From Ignavibacteriota bacterium (GTDB lineage Bacteria; Bacteroidota; Ignavibacteria; Ignavibacteriales; Melioribacteraceae): a stretch of DNA of 64,000 nucleotides. The notes beneath the pieces are model-generated. The model was not told where the DNA came from and made no database searches. It saw nothing but the letters and a program-made list of their open reading frames with translations. Numbering within the stretch: position 1 is the stretch's first letter; each line of letters opens with the position of its first letter. Position numbers and translations under genes: made by a program. Positions 8,381 to 19,100 of the stretch are shown here, in pieces. The stretch lies in assembly GCA_016708125.1 (NCBI GenBank), contig JADJGF010000001.1:2440001-2504000 (forward strand). The letters run 5' to 3'.

Positions 8381-8421
8381 GAACGGTCGTTTTTAAAAAT
8401 AAGTTAATAAAACAACCGTTC
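8381..8421. terminator. Inverted repeat between convergent genes, probable bidirectional terminator
   Basis: GAACGGTCGTTTT at 8381-8393 and AAAACAACCGTTC at 8409-8421 pair over 13 bp with one mismatch around a 15-nt AT-rich loop. It lies between two convergent stop codons. U-tracts are weak, so confidence is moderate. Confidence 0.5.
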
Positions 8422-8442
8422 ATTTAAAATTTCAAATTCTTT

Positions 8443-8907
8443 TCATTTAACAAAATCTGCTAATTTTACTCCGTTGTACTCTAAATTTAAATTTACAACT
8501 TCAAAAGGTTCAACAATTACTTGGGGCTTTCTCTGATTTGCTAAAAAGCAATTATAAAATTTTGCGCATAATTTTTGAACACGTTCACTATCATCAAATT
8601 TTATTCTCTGTTTAACAGCATACATTCCTTGTTCAGATTTTATTTTTGATAGAGAAAGTGCTGCGATAATTCTTTCCTCTTCGGTAATTCCACTTTTCAA
8701 CATTCTAAGAAGCGGAATAACAGCTTTTTCAGATTTTAATTCGCCCAAGAAAAAAGCGCAGCTTACTTGAAGACCTCTATTATCAGTGTTTATTCCAACA
8801 ATTAAATTATCTTCAATTTGGTTGTATTTTTCTTTTGTAAAACCAAAAGATACGGTAGTGAAAAGGAGAGTTAGAACTATTAGAAATAATTTGCTAAAGT
8901 TCTTCAT
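8443..8907 (-). CDS. Secreted HEAT-repeat-like small protein
   Basis: 154 residues with a clear signal peptide (KLFLIVLTLLFTTVSFGF). The mature part has two or three helical pairs of HEAT type: GLQVSCAFFLGELKSEKAVIPLLRML, then ERIIAALSLSKIKSEQGMYAVKQRI, then a third partial repeat. Such repeats usually mediate protein-protein contacts. The start at 8907 is chosen because GGAGGA lies 4 bp upstream; the ATG at 8919 overlaps that Shine-Dalgarno sequence. The C-terminus (VNLNLEYNGVKLADFVK) does not match a domain I know. Probably periplasmic; partner unknown. Confidence 0.7.
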   Translation of the reverse strand: MKNFSKLFLIVLTLLFTTVSFGFTKEKYNQIEDNLIVGINTDNRGLQVSCAFFLGELKSEKAVIPLLRMLKSGITEEERIIAALSLSKIKSEQGMYAVKQRIKFDDSERVQKLCAKFYNCFLANQRKPQVIVEPFEVVNLNLEYNGVKLADFVK

Positions 8908-9056
8908 GGCTTCCTCCATTTATGTAAAAATTATTTTTCTGTGATTTCATAAATTAGGACGGAGTACATTTAGAAAAGTTTTGAAAGAGAAAATTTTTTA
9001 CCCTAAGTCGATTCTCTAAATTTTGTATAAGGTTTTAAACCTATCAATTTATAAAC

Positions 9057-9977
9057 ATGTCTAAAATCTATAATTTAATTTTGAAAAATTATTTGAATTA
9101 TAAACCCGAGAATCTACAATTGCAGAATATTGCTAAGATTAAAACAATAAAATCTAACGTTTCTATACATTCATTCAAAGATTACTATACAAATATTGCT
9201 GACTTTCTAACAAAAAATGAAAGAACATTTCTAAATCAAATTATTTTAATTAAAGATGGTTATGGGGATTTATGGATAGACATTCATAAGTATAAAGTTG
9301 TAAAACAATCTGTTTTTATTTATAGGCAAGACCAATTACAAAGATTGGAAAATATAAATAATATTGAGGGAACAGTTCTAATTTTTCCAACACAACTTCT
9401 TTATAAATGCGGAAGAGAAAATGAATTAATTCAGAATTTAAATGAATATAATACTTTTTTCCAAAATCCAAAAATTAAACTTAATAATGATGAATTTAAT
9501 TCAATATGCGAAATCATTGAAAAAATAAAATATGAGAGCTTTAAGGTTTATGATCAAATACAAGAATCAATAATTGAAAGTACGATTAGAATTTTACTTT
9601 TAAAATTAATACAGATGAATTCTAATGAAGTGAAATATCCTTTTATGTTAAATGTTGATAATAATGTTTTTATCAAATTTAAAAATTTGCTTGATAAGTA
9701 TTTCAGCCAAGAAAAAAGTGTTTTATTCTATGCGATGAAATTATTTGTAACTCCAAATAAACTAAATCAAATTGTTAAGAAAAATATTTCAAAAACCGCA
9801 AAACAAATGATTGAAGAAAGAATTTTACTTGAAACTAAAAGGCATCTCATTCATTCAAACTTTTCAATAAAAGAAATTGGGTACTTAGTTGGATTTAATG
9901 ATCCTACAAATTTCAATAAATTTTTCAAAAAAAATACTAAGCAAACACCCGTTGAATATAGAGAATCTAGTATATAA
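9057..9977 (+). CDS. AraC-family transcriptional regulator
   Basis: 306 residues. The C-terminal third holds the double helix-turn-helix of AraC proteins: AMKLFVTPNKLNQIVKKNIS, then ERILLETKRHLIHSNFSIKEIG, then the signature FNDPTNFNKFFKKNTKQTPVEYR. The N-terminal 200 residues show no recognisable cupin signature beyond a FIYRQDQLQRLE segment typical of AraC effector domains. It is divergent from the HEAT-like gene and followed after 107 bp by a gene for a small acidic protein. AraC regulators often control neighbouring genes, but no target is evident here. Confidence 0.88.
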   Translation: MSKIYNLILKNYLNYKPENLQLQNIAKIKTIKSNVSIHSFKDYYTNIADFLTKNERTFLNQIILIKDGYGDLWIDIHKYKVVKQSVFIYRQDQLQRLENINNIEGTVLIFPTQLLYKCGRENELIQNLNEYNTFFQNPKIKLNNDEFNSICEIIEKIKYESFKVYDQIQESIIESTIRILLLKLIQMNSNEVKYPFMLNVDNNVFIKFKNLLDKYFSQEKSVLFYAMKLFVTPNKLNQIVKKNISKTAKQMIEERILLETKRHLIHSNFSIKEIGYLVGFNDPTNFNKFFKKNTKQTPVEYRESSI

Positions 9978-10084
9978 TTTTTTAACCATCAATTATCATT
10001 TTTTTACCATTCACAAAATATTATTATTCCCGAAAATTAAGTGTAGTTAAAAATTTAATTAATCAAAAAAATTGAGAGGAAAAA

Positions 10085-10513
10085 ATGATAAGTAGTGTAA
10101 GTAATTCAAACAGTGCACAATTTTATCCGCAAATGAAAGTAAATAATTCTTTAACTGACGAACAAAAATCTACGTTAAAAGAAATAATTTCAAATTATGA
10201 TTCAAGTAACATGACCGAAAATAATTGGAAAAGTATGATGGAAGAAATAAAATCATCAGAAATTGGTCCAGGTGAAGATATGAAAGTTATTATGGAAGAA
10301 GCTGGTTTTGAAAAACCAAAAGGGATGAAACCTCCGGATGGTTTTGGAAATCGTCCACCAGTTGAAGACAAGGAAACTATTGATTTAATTAAAGAGTATA
10401 TGGAAAAAAAAGAATCTGGTGAAATTTCACAAGATGAATTTGATACTTTTCTGCAATCATTGTTTAGTTCGAAAGATACGACAAATGGATTACTAATTGA
10501 CAAATCAATTTAA
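10085..10513 (+). CDS. Small acidic hypothetical protein
   Basis: 142 residues with no signal peptide or membrane segment. It is charged and mostly helical. DEQKSTLKEIISNYDSSNMT and a C-terminal EKKESGEISQDEFDTFLQSL look like helix-loop-helix segments. The latter resembles an EF-hand half (G-x-I-S-x-D-E-F), but no complete Asp-rich loop is present. The middle is Pro-rich (MKPPDGFGNRPP). GAGAGGAAAAA before the ATG is a good ribosome-binding site, which supports a real gene. I do not recognise the family. It is isolated: a hairpin follows and the two-component genes run on the opposite strand. Confidence 0.65.
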   Translation: MISSVSNSNSAQFYPQMKVNNSLTDEQKSTLKEIISNYDSSNMTENNWKSMMEEIKSSEIGPGEDMKVIMEEAGFEKPKGMKPPDGFGNRPPVEDKETIDLIKEYMEKKESGEISQDEFDTFLQSLFSSKDTTNGLLIDKSI

Positions 10514-10548
10514 AAAAAAAGGGGGCACAATTCCCCCAAACGTGCCCC
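10512..10548 (-). terminator. GC-rich hairpin with U-tract on the minus strand
   Basis: GGGGCAC (10522-10528) pairs with GTGCCCC (10542-10548) around a 13-nt loop. The A9 run at 10512-10520 forms the U-tract when read on the minus strand, so it can end the two-component transcript whose last stop is at 10698. It may also stop the plus-strand gene ending at 10513, but without U-tract support. Confidence 0.7.
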
Positions 10549-10697
10549 AGAACTAAGATGCTATTTAGTTCAAAACTATGAATATTTATCAAAAAATAAA
10601 TTATTTAAATTTTGCGTAAATACATATTGTTTACCGCTAATAATTATAATAAGTAATTTTCTTGGAAAGATCTTCTTAAAATATTGTAAGGTTTATC

Positions 10698-11315
10698 TTA
10701 CAATTTATTTACATTGAGGTAATGCATCATTTGAACAAAGTTTTCAAAATTCATTTTTTCTAAAATTCTGGCTCTGTATGTGCTTACTGTTTTTGGACTA
10801 AGCGATAATTTATCTGCAATATCTTTTGCGGAAATCCCTTCGGCGCTCATTATCATTATTTGATATTCTCTTTTAGATAATCTTTCCTGAATTGGCTTTT
10901 CAAAATCTTTTAAATTCAACATTTGTGATGCTAAAGAATTGCTTAAATATTTTTTACCATTTAAAATTTGTTCCACTGCTTTTTTGAGTTCTGTTGGGGC
11001 GGCATTTTTATTTATATATCCAAAAGCGCCGTATTTATAAGCTTTAATTGCATATTGTTCTTCCGGATAAATACTTAGAATTAATACTTTAATTTCCGGG
11101 TCTTTATTTATTAATATTTTTAATGTATCCAATCCGGTTAAGTTTGGCATTGATAAATCCAAAATCAATAATTGATATTTGCCAATTTCAAATTTATCAA
11201 TAACCTGTTTACCGTTTTCAACTTCATCAATAAGATTAATTTGCGGAAGTGATGAAACAATTTGTTTTAAGCCTTTTCTTACAATTGCATGATCATCAGC
11301 AATAAGTATATTCAT
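10698..11315 (-). CDS. NarL/FixJ-type response regulator
   Basis: 205 residues: a receiver domain (about 1-120) and a LuxR-type helix-turn-helix (about 140-205). The acidic pocket is Asp7-Asp8 in IADDHAIVRKG, and the phospho-acceptor is Asp53 in LILDLSMP. The DNA-binding part reads LSKREYQIMIMSAEGISAKDIADKL and SPKTVSTYRARILEKM. The gene directly follows the kinase gene with no gap (kinase stop at 11316, ATG at 11315), so the two form one operon. The kinase has the matching HisKA_3 dimerisation domain. Target genes are not visible here. Confidence 0.95.
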   Translation of the reverse strand: MNILIADDHAIVRKGLKQIVSSLPQINLIDEVENGKQVIDKFEIGKYQLLILDLSMPNLTGLDTLKILINKDPEIKVLILSIYPEEQYAIKAYKYGAFGYINKNAAPTELKKAVEQILNGKKYLSNSLASQMLNLKDFEKPIQERLSKREYQIMIMSAEGISAKDIADKLSLSPKTVSTYRARILEKMNFENFVQMMHYLNVNKL

Positions 11316-14300
11316 TTATTCCTCTGCAAGTGGAATATTAATTTTAACAGTTGTTCCGCCTTTTGTATTTCTTAAAAATTTAATCTTCCCGTCAATTGCT
11401 AGAATTCTTTCCCTCATGCCGATAATACCAAAAGATTTATTATCATGAAGCTTAGTCTGCTCAATTCCAACGCCGTCATCAATAATTTCCAAGAAAATAT
11501 TTTCTGATTTTTGCTTTAACGATATTTTTAAATTTTTAGCTTTTGAATGTCGAATTATATTTGACATTGATTCTTGGAAAACTCTAAAGACCGCTATTCG
11601 CTTGTCTTCCGGCAATTCAATTTCATTTTCGGGTAAATCTAGTTTTATAAATAAATTAGTTTTTCTGCTTATTTCATTTGATTGCCACTCAATTGCATTT
11701 ACTAATCCCAGATCATCCAAAATTCCGGGTCTTAGTTCCGAACTAATTTTTTGTACAGTTAAAATTGAGTTATCAATTAATTTAAGCAGCGGATTAAATC
11801 GTTCTTTAATATCAGCAAGATTATCCGGCAATAAATTTTTAATCCAAGATACATCCATATTTATTGCGGTTAAAATTTGGCTTAAATTATCATGAATTTC
11901 TCTGGCAATATTTTTTCTTTCTTCTTCTCTAATATTTGTAATGTGTTTAGATAAATTTCTAAGCGTATCATTTGTTTCTTTTAATTTTGTTTCAAATAAT
12001 TCTTTATCGGTAATATCAGAGGCATAAACTGCAAAACGGTTAACACGATTTTTCTCATCTAAAATTGGGATAATTGTATTCTCCCAAATTTTTTTATGTG
12101 ATTTATCTTTGTATATATATTTTGTTTTAGTCCTTAATACTTTTTTAAAAACATCAAATCTAATATCTCTAACTTCCTTATCAAATTTATTAAGAATTTC
12201 AAAACCTATTAAGTTTTGTCTTTCCACACCAAGAGCTTTTTCTAATTTTTCATTTGATTCAAGTAATTTTCCTTTATTATCTACAAGAACAATAATATCC
12301 GGAGATACATCTAAAACAGCTCGCAGATTTTCTTCACTTTCTTTTAATGCTTCCAAAGCTTTCATTTCAACGCTGGAATCTTTGAAAATTGCAACAATTT
12401 GATTATTAGGCAATTTAAAAATATAAAGGTCAAACCACCTTTCTATTTTTCCATTTTTATAAATTTTTAGCGGAAAATATTGGGAATTACCAAATTTGTA
12501 AACATCTTTAAAAATTTTCAGAATCCCATAATTTTTTATAGCTGGAAAAATAGTTGTAATTTTTTTATGCAAGATATTAGATTTCTTTAAATCACTTAAA
12601 TCTTCGCCGGCTTTGTTTAAGTCGTCAAGAATAAAATTATTACCTCCATCAATTGCTTCATAAATGGCAACGCCATTGCGCATATTATCAAATAACTGTT
12701 TGAATTTTTCTTTTCCTTCCAAAATTAATTTTTCTGATTTTTTATTTTCAGTTATATCATGCATTGTTACAAAAACTTGATAGGGTTTTTTTTCAGAATA
12801 TTTAAATTGAGGAATAGCATTTACTAATAACCATATTTTTTGTTGAGTTTTTAAATTTTCAAGAATTAGTTCATAATTAATAATACTTTTTCCGGTTTTT
12901 AATGCAACCACCGAAGGATGTTTTTCAGGCGGCAAGTATTTGGAATGTTTGTCGGTTACATTCCATCTTGTATCTTCTGAGTTCGAGCCGATAAAGTTTC
13001 TTTTGTTGATTCCAAAAATATTTAAAGCAGATTTGTTAATATCTGATAAAGTTCCATCATTTTTTTGATAAAATACACCCTCGTTCATATTTTCAAATAA
13101 GGATCTAAATTTTTGTTCACTTTCAATTAATTTTCTTTCTGTTTCTTTTTCTTTAGTTACATCTCTTGCACTTCCAACCGTACCAATTATTGCGCCTTTA
13201 TCATTATATAACGGAGCTTTGTAAACATCCAGAAATAGAAATTTACCTTTTACATTTCCAAATTCATCAAATCTTCCTGCTTTTTTTGTTTTTAAAACTA
13301 TTGAGTCAGAATCCATACAAAGTTCACCAAACGTATGCCAATATTGATTTTGGGAATGTGTTTCTCGTTCTCGTTTTGCAAAAAACATATCGTTTTTTCC
13401 GATTGGCTCTTTTACATTTTTTGCGTTTAAAAGATTTTTACAGAAAGATTTATTTGTAAAAATAAAATTTCCTTTTAAGTCTTTTGCCCAAATCATATCT
13501 ACAATATTATCTGCCATACTTACAAATAATCTTGAAAGTTCTACATATTTATTTTGACTTTCCTTAAGTGCAAACTCAGCATTTTTTCTATCATTTATAT
13601 TTCTTGAAATTCCTAAAAAGCCAATTGGTTTTTTATTATCATCCCGAAGAATTGAAACTTTTGTTTCAATCCAAATTTTGTTTTTATTTATTCTTATATA
13701 TTCAATTTCCCAATTCGGATATTCCTTGCCGGTTTTAGTAAATGTTCTTATACTTTTTCTAATATGCTGATAGTCTTGTTGATTAATAAAATTTTTTATA
13801 TGACGACCAATTATATTTTCTGGATTTTCTTTAATTACATTTTTAAAAGATGGACTTAAATAAGTGAAGTAACCTTTTAAATCAATAGTCCAAATAACAT
13901 CCTGCATATTTTCAGCTAATAATCTAAACTTTCTTTCGCTTTCTTTGATATTTTCATTAACTAATTTCGTTTCGGAAATGTCAACTATTGAGAAGGTAAT
14001 TCCGCTTTCGAGACTATTTTTATCAATTAATGTAGATGTAAGCTGAACATCTATAATTTTTTTTTCTTTGCGCAAGAATTTAGTTTCAATTGTTTTACTT
14101 TGTTCTATTTCTTTTGTATCAAATTTAAATTTACTGACACGACCAAATTCATTTTTTTTAAGAAAAAGTTTGGATAAAGGTTTCCCAAGCAATTCAATTT
14201 CATCATAACCGGTAATTTGACAAAATTTATGATTTACTTTTGAAATAATTCCATTTGACGCAACTCCAATACCCACGGGAGCAAAATTGAAAATGCTATT

Positions 14301-14822
14301 AATATATTTTTCATTTTTTTCTAAAAGTGCTTCAATTTTTTTTCTTTGTGTAATATCAATTCCATAAGCCACAATAACATTTTTCCCCAAATAATTAATT
14401 TTGTTAAGTGTTACAATTTTGGGAAAAATTTCGCCATTTTTTCTCATTCCCCAAAAATCAAATTGCTGCGGTTCACCGTTAAGAGCTTTTTTTAAGTTTT
14501 CAAAAACCAATTTCATATTATTCTTTTTAGGTGCAGAAATAAAATTTGGAGTTTTTCCTTTAAAATAATTTCTTGAATAGCCGTACATTTTTTCAGCAGC
14601 ATTATTTACATCAATAAATTTTCCATTTTCATCCAAAATGTATAATGCGTGAATTGAATTATTAAAAATATCAAAGTTGTTTTGTTTGCTTAATTCTGTA
14701 GGTTCATCAATATTTTCATTCGAATTACTTTTATTGCTTTCTATTTTTTTGATTTGTTTTTCCAAAGCAATAATCTTATTGATCAATTCTTTTTTAGAAA
14801 ATAAATTTAAATTTTCTTTCAT
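11316..14822 (-). CDS. Seven-PAS sensor histidine kinase (NarL partner type)
   Basis: 1168 residues with no transmembrane segment, so a cytoplasmic sensor. An N-terminal coiled stretch is followed by seven PAS repeats at roughly 50-160, 168-290, 298-415, 428-560, 568-695, 700-820 and 828-945. Most start with the motif SE.KFR.L.ENM and several end with a PAC segment such as GFLGISRNINDRK. A HisKA_3 domain follows, with phospho-acceptor His977 in NIAREIHDNLSQ, then an HATPase_c with DDGVGIE and FGIIGMRERI. The ATG at 14822 is used; the GTG one codon earlier is less likely. It phosphorylates the NarL-type regulator encoded immediately downstream. Ligands of the PAS domains cannot be assigned. 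Confidence 0.93.
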   Translation of the reverse strand: MKENLNLFSKKELINKIIALEKQIKKIESNKSNSNENIDEPTELSKQNNFDIFNNSIHALYILDENGKFIDVNNAAEKMYGYSRNYFKGKTPNFISAPKKNNMKLVFENLKKALNGEPQQFDFWGMRKNGEIFPKIVTLNKINYLGKNVIVAYGIDITQRKKIEALLEKNEKYINSIFNFAPVGIGVASNGIISKVNHKFCQITGYDEIELLGKPLSKLFLKKNEFGRVSKFKFDTKEIEQSKTIETKFLRKEKKIIDVQLTSTLIDKNSLESGITFSIVDISETKLVNENIKESERKFRLLAENMQDVIWTIDLKGYFTYLSPSFKNVIKENPENIIGRHIKNFINQQDYQHIRKSIRTFTKTGKEYPNWEIEYIRINKNKIWIETKVSILRDDNKKPIGFLGISRNINDRKNAEFALKESQNKYVELSRLFVSMADNIVDMIWAKDLKGNFIFTNKSFCKNLLNAKNVKEPIGKNDMFFAKRERETHSQNQYWHTFGELCMDSDSIVLKTKKAGRFDEFGNVKGKFLFLDVYKAPLYNDKGAIIGTVGSARDVTKEKETERKLIESEQKFRSLFENMNEGVFYQKNDGTLSDINKSALNIFGINKRNFIGSNSEDTRWNVTDKHSKYLPPEKHPSVVALKTGKSIINYELILENLKTQQKIWLLVNAIPQFKYSEKKPYQVFVTMHDITENKKSEKLILEGKEKFKQLFDNMRNGVAIYEAIDGGNNFILDDLNKAGEDLSDLKKSNILHKKITTIFPAIKNYGILKIFKDVYKFGNSQYFPLKIYKNGKIERWFDLYIFKLPNNQIVAIFKDSSVEMKALEALKESEENLRAVLDVSPDIIVLVDNKGKLLESNEKLEKALGVERQNLIGFEILNKFDKEVRDIRFDVFKKVLRTKTKYIYKDKSHKKIWENTIIPILDEKNRVNRFAVYASDITDKELFETKLKETNDTLRNLSKHITNIREEERKNIAREIHDNLSQILTAINMDVSWIKNLLPDNLADIKERFNPLLKLIDNSILTVQKISSELRPGILDDLGLVNAIEWQSNEISRKTNLFIKLDLPENEIELPEDKRIAVFRVFQESMSNIIRHSKAKNLKISLKQKSENIFLEIIDDGVGIEQTKLHDNKSFGIIGMRERILAIDGKIKFLRNTKGGTTVKINIPLAEE

Positions 14823-15043
14823 CACACACTCTGAGTTATTGTTGAATTCATAAAATGAATTTCAAAAAAAATATAAAGAAATAAACAAATAAACTATTTT
14901 AAATAGTGATTTTAATAACGTCTTATCGCAATATTGATTTAATTCACTTTTGTATTGAAAAATTGTAACAATAAAAAAGAAATTACTTATTTATATTTCG
15001 CTTAATAGAATTGATTCTTATTAATTTTTTAAAGTAGGATGAA

Positions 15044-16111
15044 ATGAAAAATAAGAAACGGATTTTAATTATTTCTGTTGTAATAGTTGTTTTAGCACTT
15101 TTGTTTTTACCGAAATTTCTATTTACAGAAAAAAATAAAATGAGTTTAAATCAAACTGGGAATAAGAAAGATGTGCTAATTGCCGACCTTAAAGTAATCA
15201 AACCGGAATTGCTTCAAAGCAAGATTTTTACAAATGGAACTTTAATTGGGAATGAGGAAGTTTTATTAAGAAGCGAGTCATCCGGTAAAGTTACTTCAAT
15301 ACTTTTTGAAGAAGGGAATAAAGTTAGTAAAGGTGAATTGCTGCTTAAAATTAATGATGCTGAACTTCAGGCAACTTTAAAGAAAAATATTTTAAAAGTT
15401 GAATTTTCTGAAGAAAAAGAATTTCGTGCAAAACAATTGCTTGAAAAACAACTTACAAGTCAGCAGGAATATGATATTGTTCTGAACGAATTAAATTCTC
15501 TAAAAGCAGATATTGAATTTACTAATGCGCAGATTGCTAAAACAGAAATCCGTGCGCCGTTTGATGGAATTGTCGGGTTACGTTCGGTAAGTATCGGAAG
15601 TTATATTACGCCGCAAATACAAGTTGCAACAATACAAAGTATAAATCCGATTAAAGTTGATTTTGCAGTTCCGCAAAAATATTATAGTGAAATTAAAATT
15701 GGAAAAAGTATTGAATTTGCAATTCCCAATGTGGAAAAAATATTTTCTGGAAAAATTTATGCCGTTGAACCCAAAATTGATCAAACTACGCGAACAATAT
15801 TAGTTAGAGGAATCGTACCAAATAATAATGGAATTCTTCTGCCCGGAGCGTATGTAGAAATAAATATCGTTTTAGAAAATATAACTAACGCAATGTTAGT
15901 TCCAACTGATGCTTTGATTCCGGATATTGAAGGTGAGAAAGTATTTTTGTTCAAAAATGGAAAAGCTATTCCACGTAAAGTTTCAACTGGAATTAGGACC
16001 GAAGAAAATATTCAAATTGTAAATGGAATTGAAATGGGGGATACTGTTATTATTTCTGGCATTATTCAACTTAGACCGGAAATGGAAATAAAAATCAAAT
16101 CGGTAAAATAA
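15044..16111 (+). CDS. RND efflux pump periplasmic adaptor (membrane fusion protein)
   Basis: 355 residues with one N-terminal membrane anchor (about 5-27, no lipobox). A lipoyl/barrel-sandwich half follows around residues 65-110 (SGKVTSILFEEGNKVSKGELLLKI), then a short alpha-hairpin (about 110-165) and the second half-motif AKTEIRAPFDGIVGLRSVSIG. The beta-barrel and membrane-proximal domains complete the order found in AcrA/MexA proteins. It bridges the inner-membrane pump encoded 24 bp downstream and an outer-membrane channel. No TolC-like gene is in the window. The substrate is unknown; the short hairpin fits either drug or organic-solvent pumps. Confidence 0.93.
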   Translation: MKNKKRILIISVVIVVLALLFLPKFLFTEKNKMSLNQTGNKKDVLIADLKVIKPELLQSKIFTNGTLIGNEEVLLRSESSGKVTSILFEEGNKVSKGELLLKINDAELQATLKKNILKVEFSEEKEFRAKQLLEKQLTSQQEYDIVLNELNSLKADIEFTNAQIAKTEIRAPFDGIVGLRSVSIGSYITPQIQVATIQSINPIKVDFAVPQKYYSEIKIGKSIEFAIPNVEKIFSGKIYAVEPKIDQTTRTILVRGIVPNNNGILLPGAYVEINIVLENITNAMLVPTDALIPDIEGEKVFLFKNGKAIPRKVSTGIRTEENIQIVNGIEMGDTVIISGIIQLRPEMEIKIKSVK

Positions 16112-16135
16112 AATATTAGATAGAAAGATTATATT

Positions 16136-19100
16136 ATGAGTTTATCATCAATTAGTATTCGGCGACCAGTTCTTGCAATTGTAATGTCTATAGTAGTTGT
16201 TTTATTTGGAATGATTGGATATACATATTTGGGAATTCGTGAATACCCAAGTGTTGATCCGCCTATTATTAGTGTTGGAGTTTCATATATTGGCGCAAAT
16301 GCTGATGTTGTTGAATCTCAGATTACCGAACCGCTTGAAGAACAAATTAATGGAATTGCCGGAATTCGATCTTTAACTTCCGTTAGCCGAGATGGAAGAA
16401 GCGATATTACGGTAGAATTTGATGTTAATGTTGATTTGGAAACTGCAGCAAATGATGTACGTGATAGAGTTTCACGTGCGCAAAGAAATTTACCTGCCGA
16501 TGTTGATCCCCCGATTGTATCTAAAGCTGATGCAGATGCCGTGCCGATTGTCTTTCTAAATGTAAAAAGCGATAAACGAACTTTGTTGGAATTATCGGAT
16601 ATTGCATTAAATACATTTAAAGAAAGATTACAAACAATTTCCGGCGTAAGTCAAGTAATGATTTGGGGAGAAAAGCGATATTCAATGAGATTGTGGATGG
16701 ATCCAACAAAACTTGCCGCTTACAATATTACTCCGCTTGATATAAGAAATGCATTAAATAGAGAAAATATTGAACTTCCTTCCGGCAGTATTGAAGGAAA
16801 GAATACCGAACTTACAGTAAGAACTTTGGGCAGACTTACAACAATTGATGACTTTAATAACCTTACGATAAAAGAAGTAAGCGGCGCAATTGTAAGATTT
16901 AAAGATGTTGGATTAGCTGAATTATATCCTGAAAATGATAAATCAATTTTACGGCGCGATGGAATTCCTATGGTTGGGGTTGTACTCGTACCTCAACCCG
17001 GCGCAAATTATATTGAAATAGCAGATGAATTTTACAAGCGAATAGAACAGCTTAAAAAAGATTTGCCTGCGGATATTGAATTAGGAATTGGGTTTGATGT
17101 TACAAAATATATAAGAAATTCAATATCAGAAGTTCAGGAAACAATTTTTCTCGCATTTATACTTGTAATCTTAATAATATTTATTTTTTTACGAGATTGG
17201 CGTACAACATTAATTCCAATTATTGCTATACCAGTTTCGTTGATTGGAACATTCTTTATAATGTATATTGCAGATTTTTCAATTAATGTGCTTACACTTT
17301 TAGGAATTGTTTTAGCAATTGGAATTGTTGTTGACGATGCAATTATTGTTCTTGAAAATATTTATAAAAAAGTCGAAGACGGATTAAACCCCATTGATGC
17401 CGGGATAAAAGGAACTTCAGAAATTTTCTTTGCAGTAATTTCCACAACAGTTTCTTTGGTTGCCGTATTTTTACCAATCATGTTTCTACAAGGAATTACA
17501 GGAAGATTATTCGTAGAATTTGGTGTAGTTATTGCAGGTGCCGTTATAATTTCGGCATTTGTTGCATTAACTTTAACACCAATGTTAAGCTCCAGATTTC
17601 TTAAACATATCGAAAATCAAAATTGGTTTTATAAAAAAACGGAACCAATATTTAAATCATTTGAACTTGCGTACAAAAATGCACTTTCGTCATTTATGAA
17701 AATAAGATGGCTGGCAATTCCAATTGTTATTGTTTCTTTTGGAGCAATATTTTTAATCGGTTCCAATTTGCAATCAGAGCTTGCCCCAATTGAAGATAGA
17801 GGTGAAGTAAGAGTAGAAAGTAAAATGCCGGAAGGAACATCTTACGAACTGATGGATTTTTACATAATGCAGACCGTTAAATTACTTCAAGATTCTATCA
17901 AAGAATCTGAAGCAATGATTTCTTTAACCGGCGGCGGAAGGGGAAGAAACTCTGGTTTTGTGCGACTTACTCTTTCAGATGCTGATACGAGAAATAGATC
18001 GCAGCAGGAAATTGCGGATAAAATTACAATAATGATGAATGGTTTGAGTGATGCAAAATCTTTTGTAATTCAGAGTCAGTCAATTTCTACAAGAAGAGGC
18101 GGACTTCCAGTTCAATATGTAATTCAAGCTCCAAATTTCGAAAAGCTTCAAGATGTTGTTCCAAAGTTTATGAATAAGGCTCAAGATGAACCAACATTTG
18201 CAAATGTTGACGTAAATTTAAAATTTAGTAAACCGGAAATAGTTGTAGAAATTAATAGAACAAAAGCCAGACAATTAGGTGTTTCTGCGTTGGATATTGC
18301 GCAAACTTTGCAGCTTGCATATAGTGGTCAAAGATTTGGTTTTTTTGTAATGAATGGAAAACAATACCAAGTAATTGGTCAAGTTTTGAAAGAAGATAGG
18401 AACAAACCTCTTGATCTTACTACAATTTCTGTAAGAAATAATCGAGGTGAACTTATACAATTAGATAATCTTATAACGTTAAAGGAAAAAAGCAGCCCTC
18501 CGCAATTATTCAGATTTAACAGATATGTTAGTGCAACAATTTCTGCAAGTTTAGCACCGGGCAAAACAATTCAAGATGGAATTGCTGCAATGGATAAAAT
18601 TGCGGACAACGTACTTGATGATAGATTTTCAACATCACTTGAAGGTGCATCAAAAGATTTTGTTGAAAGCTCATCCAGTTTATTATTTACATTTATGCTT
18701 GCACTAATTTTAATTTACCTAACACTTGCGGCTCAATTTGAAAGTTTTCGCGATCCTTTAATAATAATGTTTACCGTACCGCTTGCTATTGCCGGAGCTG
18801 TTTTTTCTCTTTGGTATTTCAATCAGACTTTAAATATTTTTAGTCAAATTGGACAGATAATGTTAATAGGACTTGTAACAAAAAATGGAATTTTAATTGT
18901 TGAGTTTGCTAATCAAAAGAAAGCGCAAGGATTAAATATTTTGGATGCCGTTAAGGAAGCAGCAAGTTTAAGATTAAGACCAATTTTAATGACAAGTTTA
19001 TCAACAATTTTAGGAACTTTGCCGATTGCATTAGCACTTGGAACCGGATCGGGAGCTAGAGTTTCAATGGGAATTGCGGTTATTGGAGGATTGATTTTTT

